A stretch of DNA of 15,614 nt from Patescibacteria group bacterium (GTDB lineage: Bacteria; Patescibacteriota; Minisyncoccia; Phycocordibacterales; SIBU01). The position numbers and the translations under genes were made by a program. The stretch lies in the NCBI GenBank assembly GCA_018968805.1, contig JAGWZX010000002.1, positions 1 to 15,614 on the forward strand, in the 5' to 3' direction. Positions 6,462-13,671 of this stretch are shown here, piece after piece. Every line of letters starts with the position of its first letter. Position 1 is the stretch's first letter. The notes under the pieces are model-generated. The model saw nothing but the letters and a program-made list of their open reading frames with translations. It was not told where the DNA came from and searched no databases.

Positions 6462-7556
6462 TCAACGGTTCATCGGCATTACCAGATACATAAAACTTTT
6501 ATCCCCGACGCCTTTGATCACCACCGGCCTGCTCGGACCGCTGAATGCCAAAGATACACTGTCCGTGCTTATTGATTGCAGGCAGTCGGCGATGTATCGA
6601 TAATTGAAGTTCGCCTCTGTCGGCTCCCCGGAAATGGCGGCGTCTAAAACGGTCGTACTCTCACCGATGTTGTTGTTTTTGGTGGTCAGTTCGAATTTTT
6701 TATCGCGGGGTACCACTGTAATATTCACCTGGTTGAAAGTATCGGAAAAAATGGTGGCTATCTTGAGCGCGCGCGACAAATCATCTTTCAAGAGAACCGC
6801 CTCTGTTTTGAACTCTTTTGGAATGATTTGGTGGTAATCCGGAAAGGTGCCGTCGACAACCCTCGATGTTAGTGTGGTTGACTCGGAAAAAATCGTGATT
6901 TGATTTTTATTGATACACACCCGCACCGACTCGTCGCCATCCTCAAGAACTTTTATGATTTCTTGGGTGTTTTTGAATGGAATTAGGATGTTGCCGAAGT
7001 TGGGTGTTTTATTTTTAATCTTTTTTTCCGCCAAACGAAACGAATCGGTAGCGGCGAATACCACAGAGTCGTCTTCCGGGTAAACAAACACACTGGAAAG
7101 TTCCGCTTTGATGTTTGAATTCGATGAACTGTACCAAACCGCCTTCAAACCTCTTACCAATTCGGCGGCGTTAATATCAAAACAATTTTCTTTTCCGGCT
7201 TCTGGAATGGTGGGAAAATCGTCCGGCGGCAAACATTTGATTGCGGTTTTGTTTTTTGGTGTCGTAACAAACAAAGTACTGCCCTCGGTTTTAAGGGCAA
7301 CGTTTTTACCGGGCAGGTTCGCAAAAAACAAAGCGAGGGGTTTCGCCGGCACCGCAACAACCCCCTCTTCATACACCTTTGCGGCCACATTGGCACAATA
7401 CCCGAAATCCAAATCAGTGGAACTAACCGCCACATGCCCTTTTTCCGCCCGGATTAACACACAAGAAAGGACGGGGAGGTTTAAATTCTTACCAGCTACC
7501 CGCTCAGCTTGGGAGACCGCCTTTTTAATTTTTTCTTGCACACACTCTATCTTCAT
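6462..7556 (-). CDS. dnaN: DNA polymerase III beta sliding clamp
   Basis: 364 aa, normal for DnaN. The protein dimerises into a ring around DNA and tethers the replicative polymerase and other clamp-binding proteins. Typical blocks: N-terminal LNLPVLSCVLIRAEKGHVAVSSTDL by position (the family's 'lPiLs.vli...l.l.aTDle'), PPDDFPTIPE, a second-domain VFAATDSFRLAEKKI, a third-domain VVDGTFPDYHQIIP, and the terminal YLVMPMNR matching the family's YLVMPMRL. The three repeated clamp folds of about 120 residues can be traced. It follows dnaA on the same strand after a 196-bp probable origin. A good promoter lies at 7613-7640, giving a roughly 50-nt leader that contains two DnaA boxes, so DnaA could modulate its expression. 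Confidence 0.96.
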   Translation of the reverse strand: MKIECVQEKIKKAVSQAERVAGKNLNLPVLSCVLIRAEKGHVAVSSTDLDFGYCANVAAKVYEEGVVAVPAKPLALFFANLPGKNVALKTEGSTLFVTTPKNKTAIKCLPPDDFPTIPEAGKENCFDINAAELVRGLKAVWYSSSNSNIKAELSSVFVYPEDDSVVFAATDSFRLAEKKIKNKTPNFGNILIPFKNTQEIIKVLEDGDESVRVCINKNQITIFSESTTLTSRVVDGTFPDYHQIIPKEFKTEAVLLKDDLSRALKIATIFSDTFNQVNITVVPRDKKFELTTKNNNIGESTTVLDAAISGEPTEANFNYRYIADCLQSISTDSVSLAFSGPSRPVVIKGVGDKSFMYLVMPMNR

Positions 7557-7752
7557 ATTTTATTTATTTTATTATTGATAATATTAAAAGTGGGGATAGA
7601 GTGGATAATTTTTGTATAGGGAAAATTTTTATTTTTTCAAAAACAAATGTTGACAACCTGGTGCAACCATAAAGATGTTTTTATCCTGTGGATTTTTAAT
7701 GAATTTATACACAAACCACCGATAGTTTTTCACAGTTTAATAACCTCTAAAT
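7557..7752. other. Probable chromosomal replication origin (oriC) between dnaA and dnaN
   Basis: A very AT-rich 196-bp spacer with a cluster of DnaA-box-like 9-mers. TTATACACA at 7705-7713 (plus) fits the consensus TTATNCACA. TTATCCACT (7600-7608, minus) has one mismatch and abuts CTATCCCCA (7591-7599, minus, two mismatches). TTTTTCACA (7726-7734, plus) has one mismatch, and AAATCCACA (7687-7695, minus) has two. The tandem pair touches an almost pure A/T stretch at 7557-7590 that would serve as the unwinding element. The dnaA-dnaN spacer is a common oriC position. No GC-skew test was possible. Confidence 0.7.
7613..7640 (-). promoter_or_regulatory. Promoter of dnaN inside the origin region
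   Basis: On the minus strand TTGAAA (7635-7640) and TATACA (7613-7618) are separated by 16 bp. Transcription would start near 7606, inside the tandem DnaA boxes at 7591-7608, suggesting that DnaA binding could repress dnaN or that transcription helps open the origin. Confidence 0.5.
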
Positions 7753-9093
7753 CTAAATCATGGCGCGGATCTGGGCCAATTCTTGTTCTAAGTTAGTATT
7801 GAATTTCAATTCCCCTTTTATTTTTTCACAGGAGTGGATTACGGTTGTGTGGTCGCGTCCTCCTAATTTTTGGCCGATTAAAGGGTATGACACATTGAAG
7901 TCTTGACGCAGGATATACATAACCAACTGGCGGGGTTTGACCACCTCTTGCCGTCTGGTTTTTTCATAAATATCGGATTCTTCAATATTGAAAAAACTAG
8001 CCACCGCTTTTGTCACCTCTTTTACGGACACCGCCTTTTTGGGTTTGTTTGTGTTTTTTATGAGTGCGCGCACTTCGGCGATACCGAGTTCGTGTTTTTT
8101 CAACTCAGACTGGCAAATGAGCAAGTTGAGCATACCCTCAAGTTCGCGTATATTCCCCTCTATGGTTGTTGCGAGATGGTCCAGCACTTCCGGGGAGACA
8201 GTGACACTGCTTTGGCGCGCTTTAGTTTTAAGGATAGCAAGACGAGATTCGCGGTCGGGGGTGGGAATATCCACGATCATTCCTGCGGCAAAACGGGATT
8301 TTAGGCGGTCTTCCAGGTTGGGGATGAAATTCGGGTGTTTATCCGAGGAAAAAACGATTTGTTTGTTGTTTTCGTACAAAGAATTGAACAAATGGAACAA
8401 CTCCTCTTGGGTCTTTTCTTTATTTGCCAGAAATTGGATATCATCCATGATTAAAATGTCATACTTGCGGTATTTTTCCTTGAACTGGTTGACGTGATTT
8501 GCTTGCACCGAATTGACGTAGTCAATCACAAACTTTTCGGATGTAACGTAAAACACTTTACGCCCCCCTTGGTTTTTAACATGATTGCCGACGGCTTGAA
8601 TAAGGTGGGTTTTGCCGTGCCCTGTGTTGCCGTAGATAAAGAGAGGGTTGTATACCTCGCCGAGTTTCCCCACCACCGCTTGGGCGGCGGCGTAGGCCAA
8701 CTCGTTAAACGGCCCGACAACAAACGATTCAAAGGTGTATTTCGGGTTAAGATTATTTTCTTTGTCTATGTAAAAATCCTCAAGAGGTAAAGGGGGTACC
8801 GCCGCCGCCAGCGATTTTACGCCACCCGCCTCTTTTTGTTTACCGCCGTCTCTCGTAATGAGATATTCCACCGATCGCACACCGGAAGACAATGTCCGCA
8901 ACGAATGCAAAATAGTTTTATGGTATTTATTGTAAAGCCACTCTTTGGCAAACGCGTTCGGCACAGACACGAATACCACACCCTCTTCTTGTTTCAAAAT
9001 GCGGGTATCTTTAAACCAGGTGTTGAAGTTTGCTTTGGACACGGCCAATTCAATTTCAACCAGCACGCTGTTCCATAGTTGTTCGTTTTCCAT
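7753..9093 (-). CDS. dnaA: Chromosomal replication initiator DnaA
   Basis: 446 aa, AAA+ protein that binds DnaA boxes, opens oriC and recruits the helicase. Domain I (about 1-80) begins ENEQLWNSVLVEIELAVSKA with the typical NTWF motif. Domain II is a short linker. Domain III (about 112-330) has Walker A GNTGHGKT (155-162), Walker B ILIMDDIQFL (D217, D218), sensor 1 VFSSDKHP and the arginine-finger SRF near 266-268. Domain IV (about 350-446) carries the DnaA signature GGRDHTTVIHSCEKI (411-425), which reads the box. Walker A has His where most DnaA have Leu (GLGKT); the catalytic Lys and Thr are intact. The start at 9093 fits the family N-terminus; a TATAAT lies 18 nt upstream and no Shine-Dalgarno is seen. 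It is divergent from rpmH-rnpA-yidC-jag, the classical arrangement. Confidence 0.97.
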   Translation of the reverse strand: MENEQLWNSVLVEIELAVSKANFNTWFKDTRILKQEEGVVFVSVPNAFAKEWLYNKYHKTILHSLRTLSSGVRSVEYLITRDGGKQKEAGGVKSLAAAVPPLPLEDFYIDKENNLNPKYTFESFVVGPFNELAYAAAQAVVGKLGEVYNPLFIYGNTGHGKTHLIQAVGNHVKNQGGRKVFYVTSEKFVIDYVNSVQANHVNQFKEKYRKYDILIMDDIQFLANKEKTQEELFHLFNSLYENNKQIVFSSDKHPNFIPNLEDRLKSRFAAGMIVDIPTPDRESRLAILKTKARQSSVTVSPEVLDHLATTIEGNIRELEGMLNLLICQSELKKHELGIAEVRALIKNTNKPKKAVSVKEVTKAVASFFNIEESDIYEKTRRQEVVKPRQLVMYILRQDFNVSYPLIGQKLGGRDHTTVIHSCEKIKGELKFNTNLEQELAQIRAMI

Positions 9094-9111
9094 AATGCGA
9101 TAGGTTTATCA

Positions 9112-9117
9112 ATTATA
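9112..9117 (-). promoter_or_regulatory. Candidate -10 of dnaA
   Basis: TATAAT on the minus strand, 18 nt before ATG 9093, giving a leader of only about a dozen bases. No good -35 at 16-18 bp. GTTTCCACA (9183-9191, minus) further upstream is a weak DnaA-box match that could serve autoregulation. Confidence 0.45.
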
Positions 9118-9396
9118 TACCGAACCTGCGCTCAACACCCTTGTCCCGCAAGTATTTTTATGTTCATAAGGTGTTTATAGTTTGTGGAAACCACTCTGTT
9201 TGATTTTTCAGAAGCGCGCTGAACGCGGCCATGTTTTGTTATGCTTGTCCTCACGGGGGCGCCTCGTGTTATGGGGGTGGGGCCAGCGGGACCTTCCGGA
9301 GTTTCAAGCGCACCTTTAGTCGCCGGTTCCCGCGACGTTCTGAAGTTTTGGAAAAAACAAAATCTTGTCCGGACGCGGAAAAAGAAAGGTAAAGCC
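9118..9396. other. Non-coding dnaA-rpmH spacer with a GC-rich, G-tract island
   Basis: No convincing gene is seen. The middle part (about 9252-9333) is unusually GC-rich for a spacer next to an origin. It has a hairpin CACGGGG/CCTCGTG (9252-9258 with 9262-9268, one G-U pair) and a second stem GCGGGA/TCCCGC (9286-9291 with 9328-9333) extended by CC/GG past one bulged base. Four G-runs occur on the plus strand (9255-9259, 9273-9277, 9279-9282, 9288-9290), a possible G-quadruplex with a 13-nt first loop. The flanks hold the dnaA and rpmH promoters. A small RNA or a structural boundary element is possible but unproven. Confidence 0.4.
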
Positions 9397-9425
9397 TTGA
9401 TTTTTACGCCGGTATCGCTTATGCT
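9397..9425 (+). promoter_or_regulatory. Promoter of rpmH-rnpA
   Basis: TTGATT (9397-9402), 17-bp spacer, TATGCT (9420-9425), then 6 nt to ATG 9432. The expected transcription start coincides with the start codon, so the mRNA would be leaderless. Confidence 0.6.
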
Positions 9426-9431
9426 CTTGTC

Positions 9432-9566
9432 ATGTCTTTTACCTACAAACCAAAAAAAAGGAAACGCGCCCGAACACACGGATTTTTAGTTCGCCAAAGA
9501 AAACCCGGCGGACGACGGGTGGTTGCCCGCCGCCGCCGCAAAGGGCGTCGTCGTCTGGCTCTTTAG
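9432..9566 (+). CDS. rpmH: 50S ribosomal protein L34
   Basis: 44 aa, extremely basic, with the family's body plan: [18 protein letters not shown] near the start (E. coli [18 protein letters not shown]), then [19 protein letters not shown], matching the usual K.VL..RR.KGRKRL ending. L34 is a structural protein of the large ribosomal subunit. The start ATG 9432 follows a TTGATT-17-TATGCT promoter by 6 nt. Its TAG is directly followed by the ATG of rnpA with no intervening base. rpmH-rnpA next to dnaA is a widespread gene order. Confidence 0.96.
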   Translation: MSFTYKPKKRKRARTHGFLVRQRKPGGRRVVARRRRKGRRRLAL

Positions 9567-9902
9567 ATGCCCCCATCCTCGCGCCGAATTTCTAAAAGTT
9601 TGTTTAAAGACCTGGTTAAACATGGTCGCGTGTTGCAGTACCCGTCATTTCGCGCACTTTTCTTTTTCAGTTCCTCATGTCAGAAGCCGCGTTTCGCTGT
9701 TGTTGTTTCCAAAAAAGTTGCCGCGACTGCCGTGCTCCGCAATCGTATCAGGCGCCGCATCTACCCTCTTTTGCGGCCGTATTACAAAATATTTCCGGGT
9801 TTGGTGGCGGCTTTTTTTATCAAAACATCCAAAATCGGCGCGCGCCCGTCTCTTCGGGTGGAACTGGACGCCTTCTTTGAGAAGAGCGCGGCTTATCGTT
9901 GA
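9567..9902 (+). CDS. rnpA: Ribonuclease P protein component
   Basis: 111 aa, basic. RnpA binds the catalytic RNase P RNA and helps cleave the 5' leader of tRNA precursors. The family core is clear: RFAVVVSKKVAATAVLRNRIRRRI (by position 42-65) contains the RNR motif (58-60) of the RNA-binding helix, preceded by a strand-rich segment with FRALFFF. The N-terminal part (SSRRISKSLFKDLVKHGRV) fits the usual 'R...F..v...g' opening. The ATG directly abuts the rpmH stop and no Shine-Dalgarno is present, so translation probably depends on reinitiation by ribosomes finishing rpmH. The RNase P RNA gene is not in this window. Confidence 0.94.
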   Translation: MPPSSRRISKSLFKDLVKHGRVLQYPSFRALFFFSSSCQKPRFAVVVSKKVAATAVLRNRIRRRIYPLLRPYYKIFPGLVAAFFIKTSKIGARPSLRVELDAFFEKSAAYR

Positions 9903-9927
9903 ACGAAGCGGGAAACTAGGTTATAGT
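9899..9927 (+). promoter_or_regulatory. Promoter of yidC-jag
   Basis: TTGAAC (9899-9904) and TATAGT (9922-9927) are 17 bp apart. ATG 9936 follows 8 nt after the -10, so the mRNA would start at or within a base or two of the start codon. The -35 overlaps the rnpA stop codon. Confidence 0.55.
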
Positions 9928-9935
9928 GTCTCGGT

Positions 9936-10661
9936 ATGATCAGCCATATTTTCAGTGTTGTTATTTACATCCCGCTATACAACGGCCTGATCACGGTGAT
10001 GGATGTCCTTCCTTTTGCTGATGCCGGAGTCGCGGTCATTGTCTTTACCTTTTTGGTCAAGCTTGTTCTTTTCCCCCTGTCCCAGCGGGCGGTGCGCACC
10101 GGATTGCGTATGAAAATGTACGAAACCGATCTGGCGGCCATCAAGGAAAAACACAAAGACAATCAAGAGGCTTACACGAAAGCCGTAATGGATTTTTACC
10201 GCGAGAAGAAAATTAATCCCCTCTCGAGCATTGTGTTGGCCCTTATCCAAATCCCCATTATCCTTGCTCTTTATTATATTTTCTATCGCGGGGGTTTGCC
10301 TCATATTGACACCGACCTGCTTTACGCGTTTGTGCGCGCGCCTCAAGTGAATATGCGTTTTCTGGGTCTGATTGATATTACCAAAGGCAGTCTCATTCTC
10401 GCTGTTTTAGTCGCGGTCAGCCAGTATTTCCAGGTGCGTTTTTCCATGCCGGTGCGAAAACAACCAGCAGGCGGTACGTCAATGAAGGATGATTTCGGGC
10501 GCACGTTAAATTTACAAATGCGCTATTTTTTACCCGCTTTTGTGGGGGTGGTCGCCTACAATATTTCCGGTGCCGTTTCCTTATACTGGATTACCAGTAA
10601 TTTATTCGCCATTGGACAAGAAATGTACGTGCGCCGAGCTCACCGTAAGTCTCTGACATAA
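9936..10661 (+). CDS. yidC: YidC/Oxa1/Alb3-family membrane protein insertase
   Basis: 241 aa, the short form without the large periplasmic P1 domain. It inserts and folds membrane proteins, alone or with SecYEG. Membrane segments lie at about 30-49, 97-117, 150-167 and 198-226, with the charged cytoplasmic hairpin (R51-K92) between the first two. Family motifs: TFLVKLVLFPLS, then FYREKKINPLSSIVLALIQIPIILALYYIFY in position, and a last segment with SLYWITSNLFAIGQEM. The residue aligned with the functional groove arginine (E. coli R366, B. subtilis SpoIIIJ R73) is lysine 42, keeping the positive charge. The C-terminus is basic, as expected for ribosome contact. A promoter lies just upstream and jag follows after 7 nt. 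Confidence 0.95.
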   Translation: MISHIFSVVIYIPLYNGLITVMDVLPFADAGVAVIVFTFLVKLVLFPLSQRAVRTGLRMKMYETDLAAIKEKHKDNQEAYTKAVMDFYREKKINPLSSIVLALIQIPIILALYYIFYRGGLPHIDTDLLYAFVRAPQVNMRFLGLIDITKGSLILAVLVAVSQYFQVRFSMPVRKQPAGGTSMKDDFGRTLNLQMRYFLPAFVGVVAYNISGAVSLYWITSNLFAIGQEMYVRRAHRKSLT

Positions 10662-10668
10662 CATTAAT

Positions 10669-11160
10669 ATGAACCACGAAACAACGAAGAAGACCATTGA
10701 AGAATTGCTCAGTGCCATGGGGGTGCGCTTTACGGCTGTAAATTACGCCGGTTCCCCGGGCGTTTCTCATGTTTGTTTTACGATTGAAAGTGATGATTCG
10801 GCCTTGCTTATTGGCGGCAAGGGGGAAAATCTGGGCGCGCTTAATTATGTGGTAAGAAAGATTGCCGCCAAAGCGGCCGGCCCGGGGGCGGGAAAGGATA
10901 CTGTGAAATTTTTCGTGGATGTCAACGGTTATCACGCAAAAGCGCTTGACTCAATAAAAACCAAAGCCCAGATCATGAGCGAACGGGCGCGTTCATTCAA
11001 AGTGGACATAGAATTGGAGCCGATGTCTTCTTATGAGCGCATGCTCATTCACTCGTATTTGGAGGGCGCTCCCGATATCAAAACAGAATCGGTCGGCGAG
11101 GGTCCTGCCCGCCGGATTGTTATCAAGTACGTTGGGGGTTCCGCCGGAGAAGAGTTGTAG
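10669..11160 (+). CDS. jag: Jag/KhpB-like KH-R3H RNA-binding protein
   Basis: 163 aa. A KH domain (about 33-90) shows the RNA-binding loop in LLIGGKGENLGALNYVV (GGKGENLG, 49-56). An R3H domain (about 100-155) has the R-x3-H pair R124/H128 in SSYERMLIHSYLE and the final strands ARRIVIKYV. Jag (SpoIIIJ-associated, KhpB) binds RNA and affects cell envelope growth and division in Gram-positive bacteria, and is nearly always next to yidC as here. The N-terminal Jag_N domain of B. subtilis Jag (about 208 aa) is missing. The gene starts 7 nt after yidC without a Shine-Dalgarno. It is convergent with the next gene, with only 10 bp and no terminator hairpin between the stops. Confidence 0.92.
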   Translation: MNHETTKKTIEELLSAMGVRFTAVNYAGSPGVSHVCFTIESDDSALLIGGKGENLGALNYVVRKIAAKAAGPGAGKDTVKFFVDVNGYHAKALDSIKTKAQIMSERARSFKVDIELEPMSSYERMLIHSYLEGAPDIKTESVGEGPARRIVIKYVGGSAGEEL

Positions 11161-11170
11161 TGAACGACCT

Positions 11171-12421
11171 TTACTGGTTATTAAGCCGCAAGCTCCAAAG
11201 ATGGTAGTTGTTCTTGTTGGTGAAGAACAGATAATGCTCGCCCGTGTCCATAAAAAGATTGACGCCATCAATATCTTGGCGCGCTAAATTAGAAAGTTTA
11301 GCCAACAGTTTCCCCGCGCCGGTGTCGGTGTCGATCTTCCATATATCATCAGAAAACGAAACTGTGCCCTGGTACCACGCGTCGGGATATGCCGCGTTTG
11401 GTATGTAGCTTGGTACGGCGCAGTACACAATGGCGGTATGAAGACGGCTCCACACGCATTTCTCCGGCAGAGTGGTTACCGCCAAATCTTCCGACTGACC
11501 GGTCTTAAATGAATACACTTTCAAGGCAAAACCGCCACTGCCGTCATTTTGCGAATAAAGGGTTGTCTGCGCGTCCGGGCTCACCAGGGTTGTTAAGCCG
11601 GTAATGTTTGAAATGGCTCGGGTAAGCGCGCCGCTCTGTGTATTGAGCAGGAACATAAAGCCCGGTACGGCCGCCGACGGCTTCGTCGTGAGGGCGATCG
11701 TGTTTGCGGCGGGCCACTGCGCGAGCCACTCGCGCAGTGGCGAGGCAAAAACCTGGATTTTTTTAGTGCCGTCGATTTGGGAAATGATGCCGGTACTGCC
11801 TCCCGGGTCGGTGACAAGGTAGAAAAGTTCGTTTTGTTCCGGGTTAGTTATCGCTTGGGCGATGTTCTCGGTTAGAAACGAGCCGGCAAGCGAACCGTCG
11901 CTTTGGCCGGCGGCCGGAGCGGCCAATTTGGCGTAATAACTTTCAATCGTATCGCTTTCGCCATCCTTAACGTAACGCACTATCAGTTGGTTGCCGTTCC
12001 CCGCCCAGAGCGCCTCCTGGATTTTTGGGATGGTCGTATTGGAAAGGCGGGTTTCCACGGAGGTGTCCGGACTCACCTCGTAAACATTACCCGTGCCGCG
12101 TTCCACGAAATGGACCAAAATGGCCGAGGTGGACGAAGTGGCGAAAGCCACAGCGCCAGCCGACGGTCTTTGCGACAGCTCTTTAAGAACCGGTGCCACC
12201 GCGCCAGGGATGCCGGCGGGAGCCGTGCCGCCCGACGGGGCGGGCGGCACGGCGCTTCCCTGCCCGCCCGAAGAGCCGCTCGGGAAAATACCGGTACCGC
12301 CGGAGATCGGCGCCGCGCCGCCGCTTTGCCCTCGGTTGGCGTAAAAATAAAAAGCCAGAAGGCCGCCTACAACTAGGACGATAACAATACTGACTATGGC
12401 GATGGCGGTTTTACGGGGCAT
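11171..12421 (-). CDS. Membrane-anchored extracytoplasmic protein, probable beta-propeller (hypothetical)
   Basis: 416 aa. The N-terminus (MPRKTAIAIVSIVIVLVVGG, continuing to about 27) is a signal anchor. Residues 31-75 are a Gly/Ser/Pro/Ala-rich flexible spacer. From about 85 to the end come repeated beta-blade-like units ending in short 'W/Y-x-ID-xx-TG' turns (DIWKIDTDTGAG at 359-370, LKVYSFKTGQS at 300-309, FMFLLNTQSGALT at 255-267), as in PD40/TolB-like propellers. Cysteines 322 and 334 could form a disulphide. No catalytic motif was recognised. It starts 5 nt after the stop of the pilin-like gene, so it is the last gene of that unit and probably works with it at the cell surface. The propeller call is inferred from repeats. 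Confidence 0.75.
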   Translation of the reverse strand: MPRKTAIAIVSIVIVLVVGGLLAFYFYANRGQSGGAAPISGGTGIFPSGSSGGQGSAVPPAPSGGTAPAGIPGAVAPVLKELSQRPSAGAVAFATSSTSAILVHFVERGTGNVYEVSPDTSVETRLSNTTIPKIQEALWAGNGNQLIVRYVKDGESDTIESYYAKLAAPAAGQSDGSLAGSFLTENIAQAITNPEQNELFYLVTDPGGSTGIISQIDGTKKIQVFASPLREWLAQWPAANTIALTTKPSAAVPGFMFLLNTQSGALTRAISNITGLTTLVSPDAQTTLYSQNDGSGGFALKVYSFKTGQSEDLAVTTLPEKCVWSRLHTAIVYCAVPSYIPNAAYPDAWYQGTVSFSDDIWKIDTDTGAGKLLAKLSNLARQDIDGVNLFMDTGEHYLFFTNKNNYHLWSLRLNNQ

Positions 12422-12426
12422 GGATT

Positions 12427-13617
12427 TTAAGGATGAGCCGGGTCGTAATTTTTACAGGCGGAGTTGTTGGCGCATAGAAGTTGTAAGGTGCTTATTATCA
12501 AGTTATACCTTGTGTTGGCGGCTGAAATTTGCGCCTGGTCGCTCCCAGCATTCTTGATATCAAGTTGGTTTTGTTGATACACCTGATCCATTATATATTT
12601 AGCCATATGGCCGTCTGAGGCGGCGCTTAAACTGCCAAGTGACAGAGTTGCCGCGTCGTTTGCTTGCCTGATATCGGCAATCCATCCGTCATATTTTGTT
12701 TTATTAGTCGGGTCCTTCTGTCCGTCAGCTTGCAAACCTGCGATGTCGATATTGGCCTGGCTGAAAATGTGAGCCGCTGTTTGTTGTTCAGCCGCATTGT
12801 CTCTGCTGTTGACGGCACCTATGCCACTGGCTCTCAAGTTTGCAATAGTTTCCAGTGCTGTTTGGTGGTGTCCGACAGCATCCGCCCCCGTCTGAATGGC
12901 CGCGACTTGTGCCATACCGGCTGCGTAGGTAGCGTCATCAATAATAGTGCCGTCGGCCAACTCCGCGTTAAATTGATCTCGGGTAATGTCTCCACTTCTC
13001 AGGGCTTCCTGCTGGACGGCGTAGTTTGCGTGAGCGGTTTCCAGATTCTGTTGTAAGGCATTTGCCTGAATTTGATCGCCGCGCACCTGATCAACGGTAG
13101 CGTTGACATTTTGATTCATGCTGGCAACCAGATCATCGAGTTGTTTTGTTGGCGAAGATGCCGCTGTTATTGGTTGATCTGGATTAGCCTGGCTCCCGAA
13201 ATACAAATCCAAATTTACGAGCGACGGGTTGATGGTGTAGAGAATGACATAGGAAGCCAGGGCGAGCAGAAGCCCTCCTACGGCTCGGCTGATGTAAGCC
13301 CGCCCCTCCTCTTTGCCGGTAATGGCATCGGTGGAGAGATAGGTAAAGCCGCCCCAGACGATCACCAAAAACGCCAAGATCCCCGCCGCGACCACGCCGA
13401 CTCTAAACATGCCCGTGAGGTATGAGCTTAGATTGGTCGGCGCGTTGCCGGCGCAAGTGCCACCCGCGCCGGAGCAAGTGCCCTCAATGGGCGCGAGGGG
13501 AACATATTTGGTCGCGTCAATATAAGCGAAAGAACTTTTCGGCGCGGCGCTTATTAAAGCCGCCGCAACGACGGCTAATAATGAAACAACCTGCAGGGAC
13601 TTTTTCAGATTTTTCAT
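12427..13617 (-). CDS. VirB2/TrbC-like pilin-type membrane protein with a long helical C-terminal extension
   Basis: 396 aa. A Lys-rich N-terminus and hydrophobic core (7-25) with a possible cleavage after SSFA (about 31) form a signal peptide. Two membrane helices follow at about 71-93 (VGVVAAGILAFLVIVWGGF) and 108-129 (YISRAVGGLLLALASYVILY), joined by a short polar loop STDAITGKEEG. That signal, helix, short loop, helix plan is typical of VirB2/TrbC pilins, and the IVWGGFTYL/ISRAVGGLLLALASYVI sequences resemble pilin-like proteins of Patescibacteria T4SS-type loci. Unusually, about 260 residues follow, rich in Ala/Gln/Asn/Asp and mostly helical, with cysteine pairs at 48/54 and 382/388. Classical VirB2 is only about 120 aa. 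No Shine-Dalgarno is seen; the propeller gene follows after 5 nt. The family assignment is moderate. Confidence 0.65.
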   Translation of the reverse strand: MKNLKKSLQVVSLLAVVAAALISAAPKSSFAYIDATKYVPLAPIEGTCSGAGGTCAGNAPTNLSSYLTGMFRVGVVAAGILAFLVIVWGGFTYLSTDAITGKEEGRAYISRAVGGLLLALASYVILYTINPSLVNLDLYFGSQANPDQPITAASSPTKQLDDLVASMNQNVNATVDQVRGDQIQANALQQNLETAHANYAVQQEALRSGDITRDQFNAELADGTIIDDATYAAGMAQVAAIQTGADAVGHHQTALETIANLRASGIGAVNSRDNAAEQQTAAHIFSQANIDIAGLQADGQKDPTNKTKYDGWIADIRQANDAATLSLGSLSAASDGHMAKYIMDQVYQQNQLDIKNAGSDQAQISAANTRYNLIISTLQLLCANNSACKNYDPAHP

Positions 13618-13671
13618 TTTTGTTTTTGAGGTTTGGTCTGGCTGTCGGACATATGGGCTATATTCGCACTG

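Noticed and set aside
9286..9333. SRP (4.5S) RNA or tRNA in the GC-rich island
   Set aside because: On the minus strand CCGGAAGG recalls the SRP tetraloop, but the flanking CAGG and AGCA internal-loop bases are missing. A T-arm-like GGTTCCC lacks a proper T-loop and acceptor stem.
9132..9479. 115-residue minus-strand open frame between rpmH and dnaA
   Set aside because: It runs antisense through the rpmH promoter and start, has no family pattern, and would sit in the dnaA upstream region without a promoter of its own.
9241..9489. 82-residue plus-strand open frame in the dnaA-rpmH spacer
   Set aside because: It overlaps rpmH out of frame, has no recognisable domain, and its GC-rich part reads as low-complexity G/P/A/V. 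The rpmH promoter and gene explain its 3' half better.
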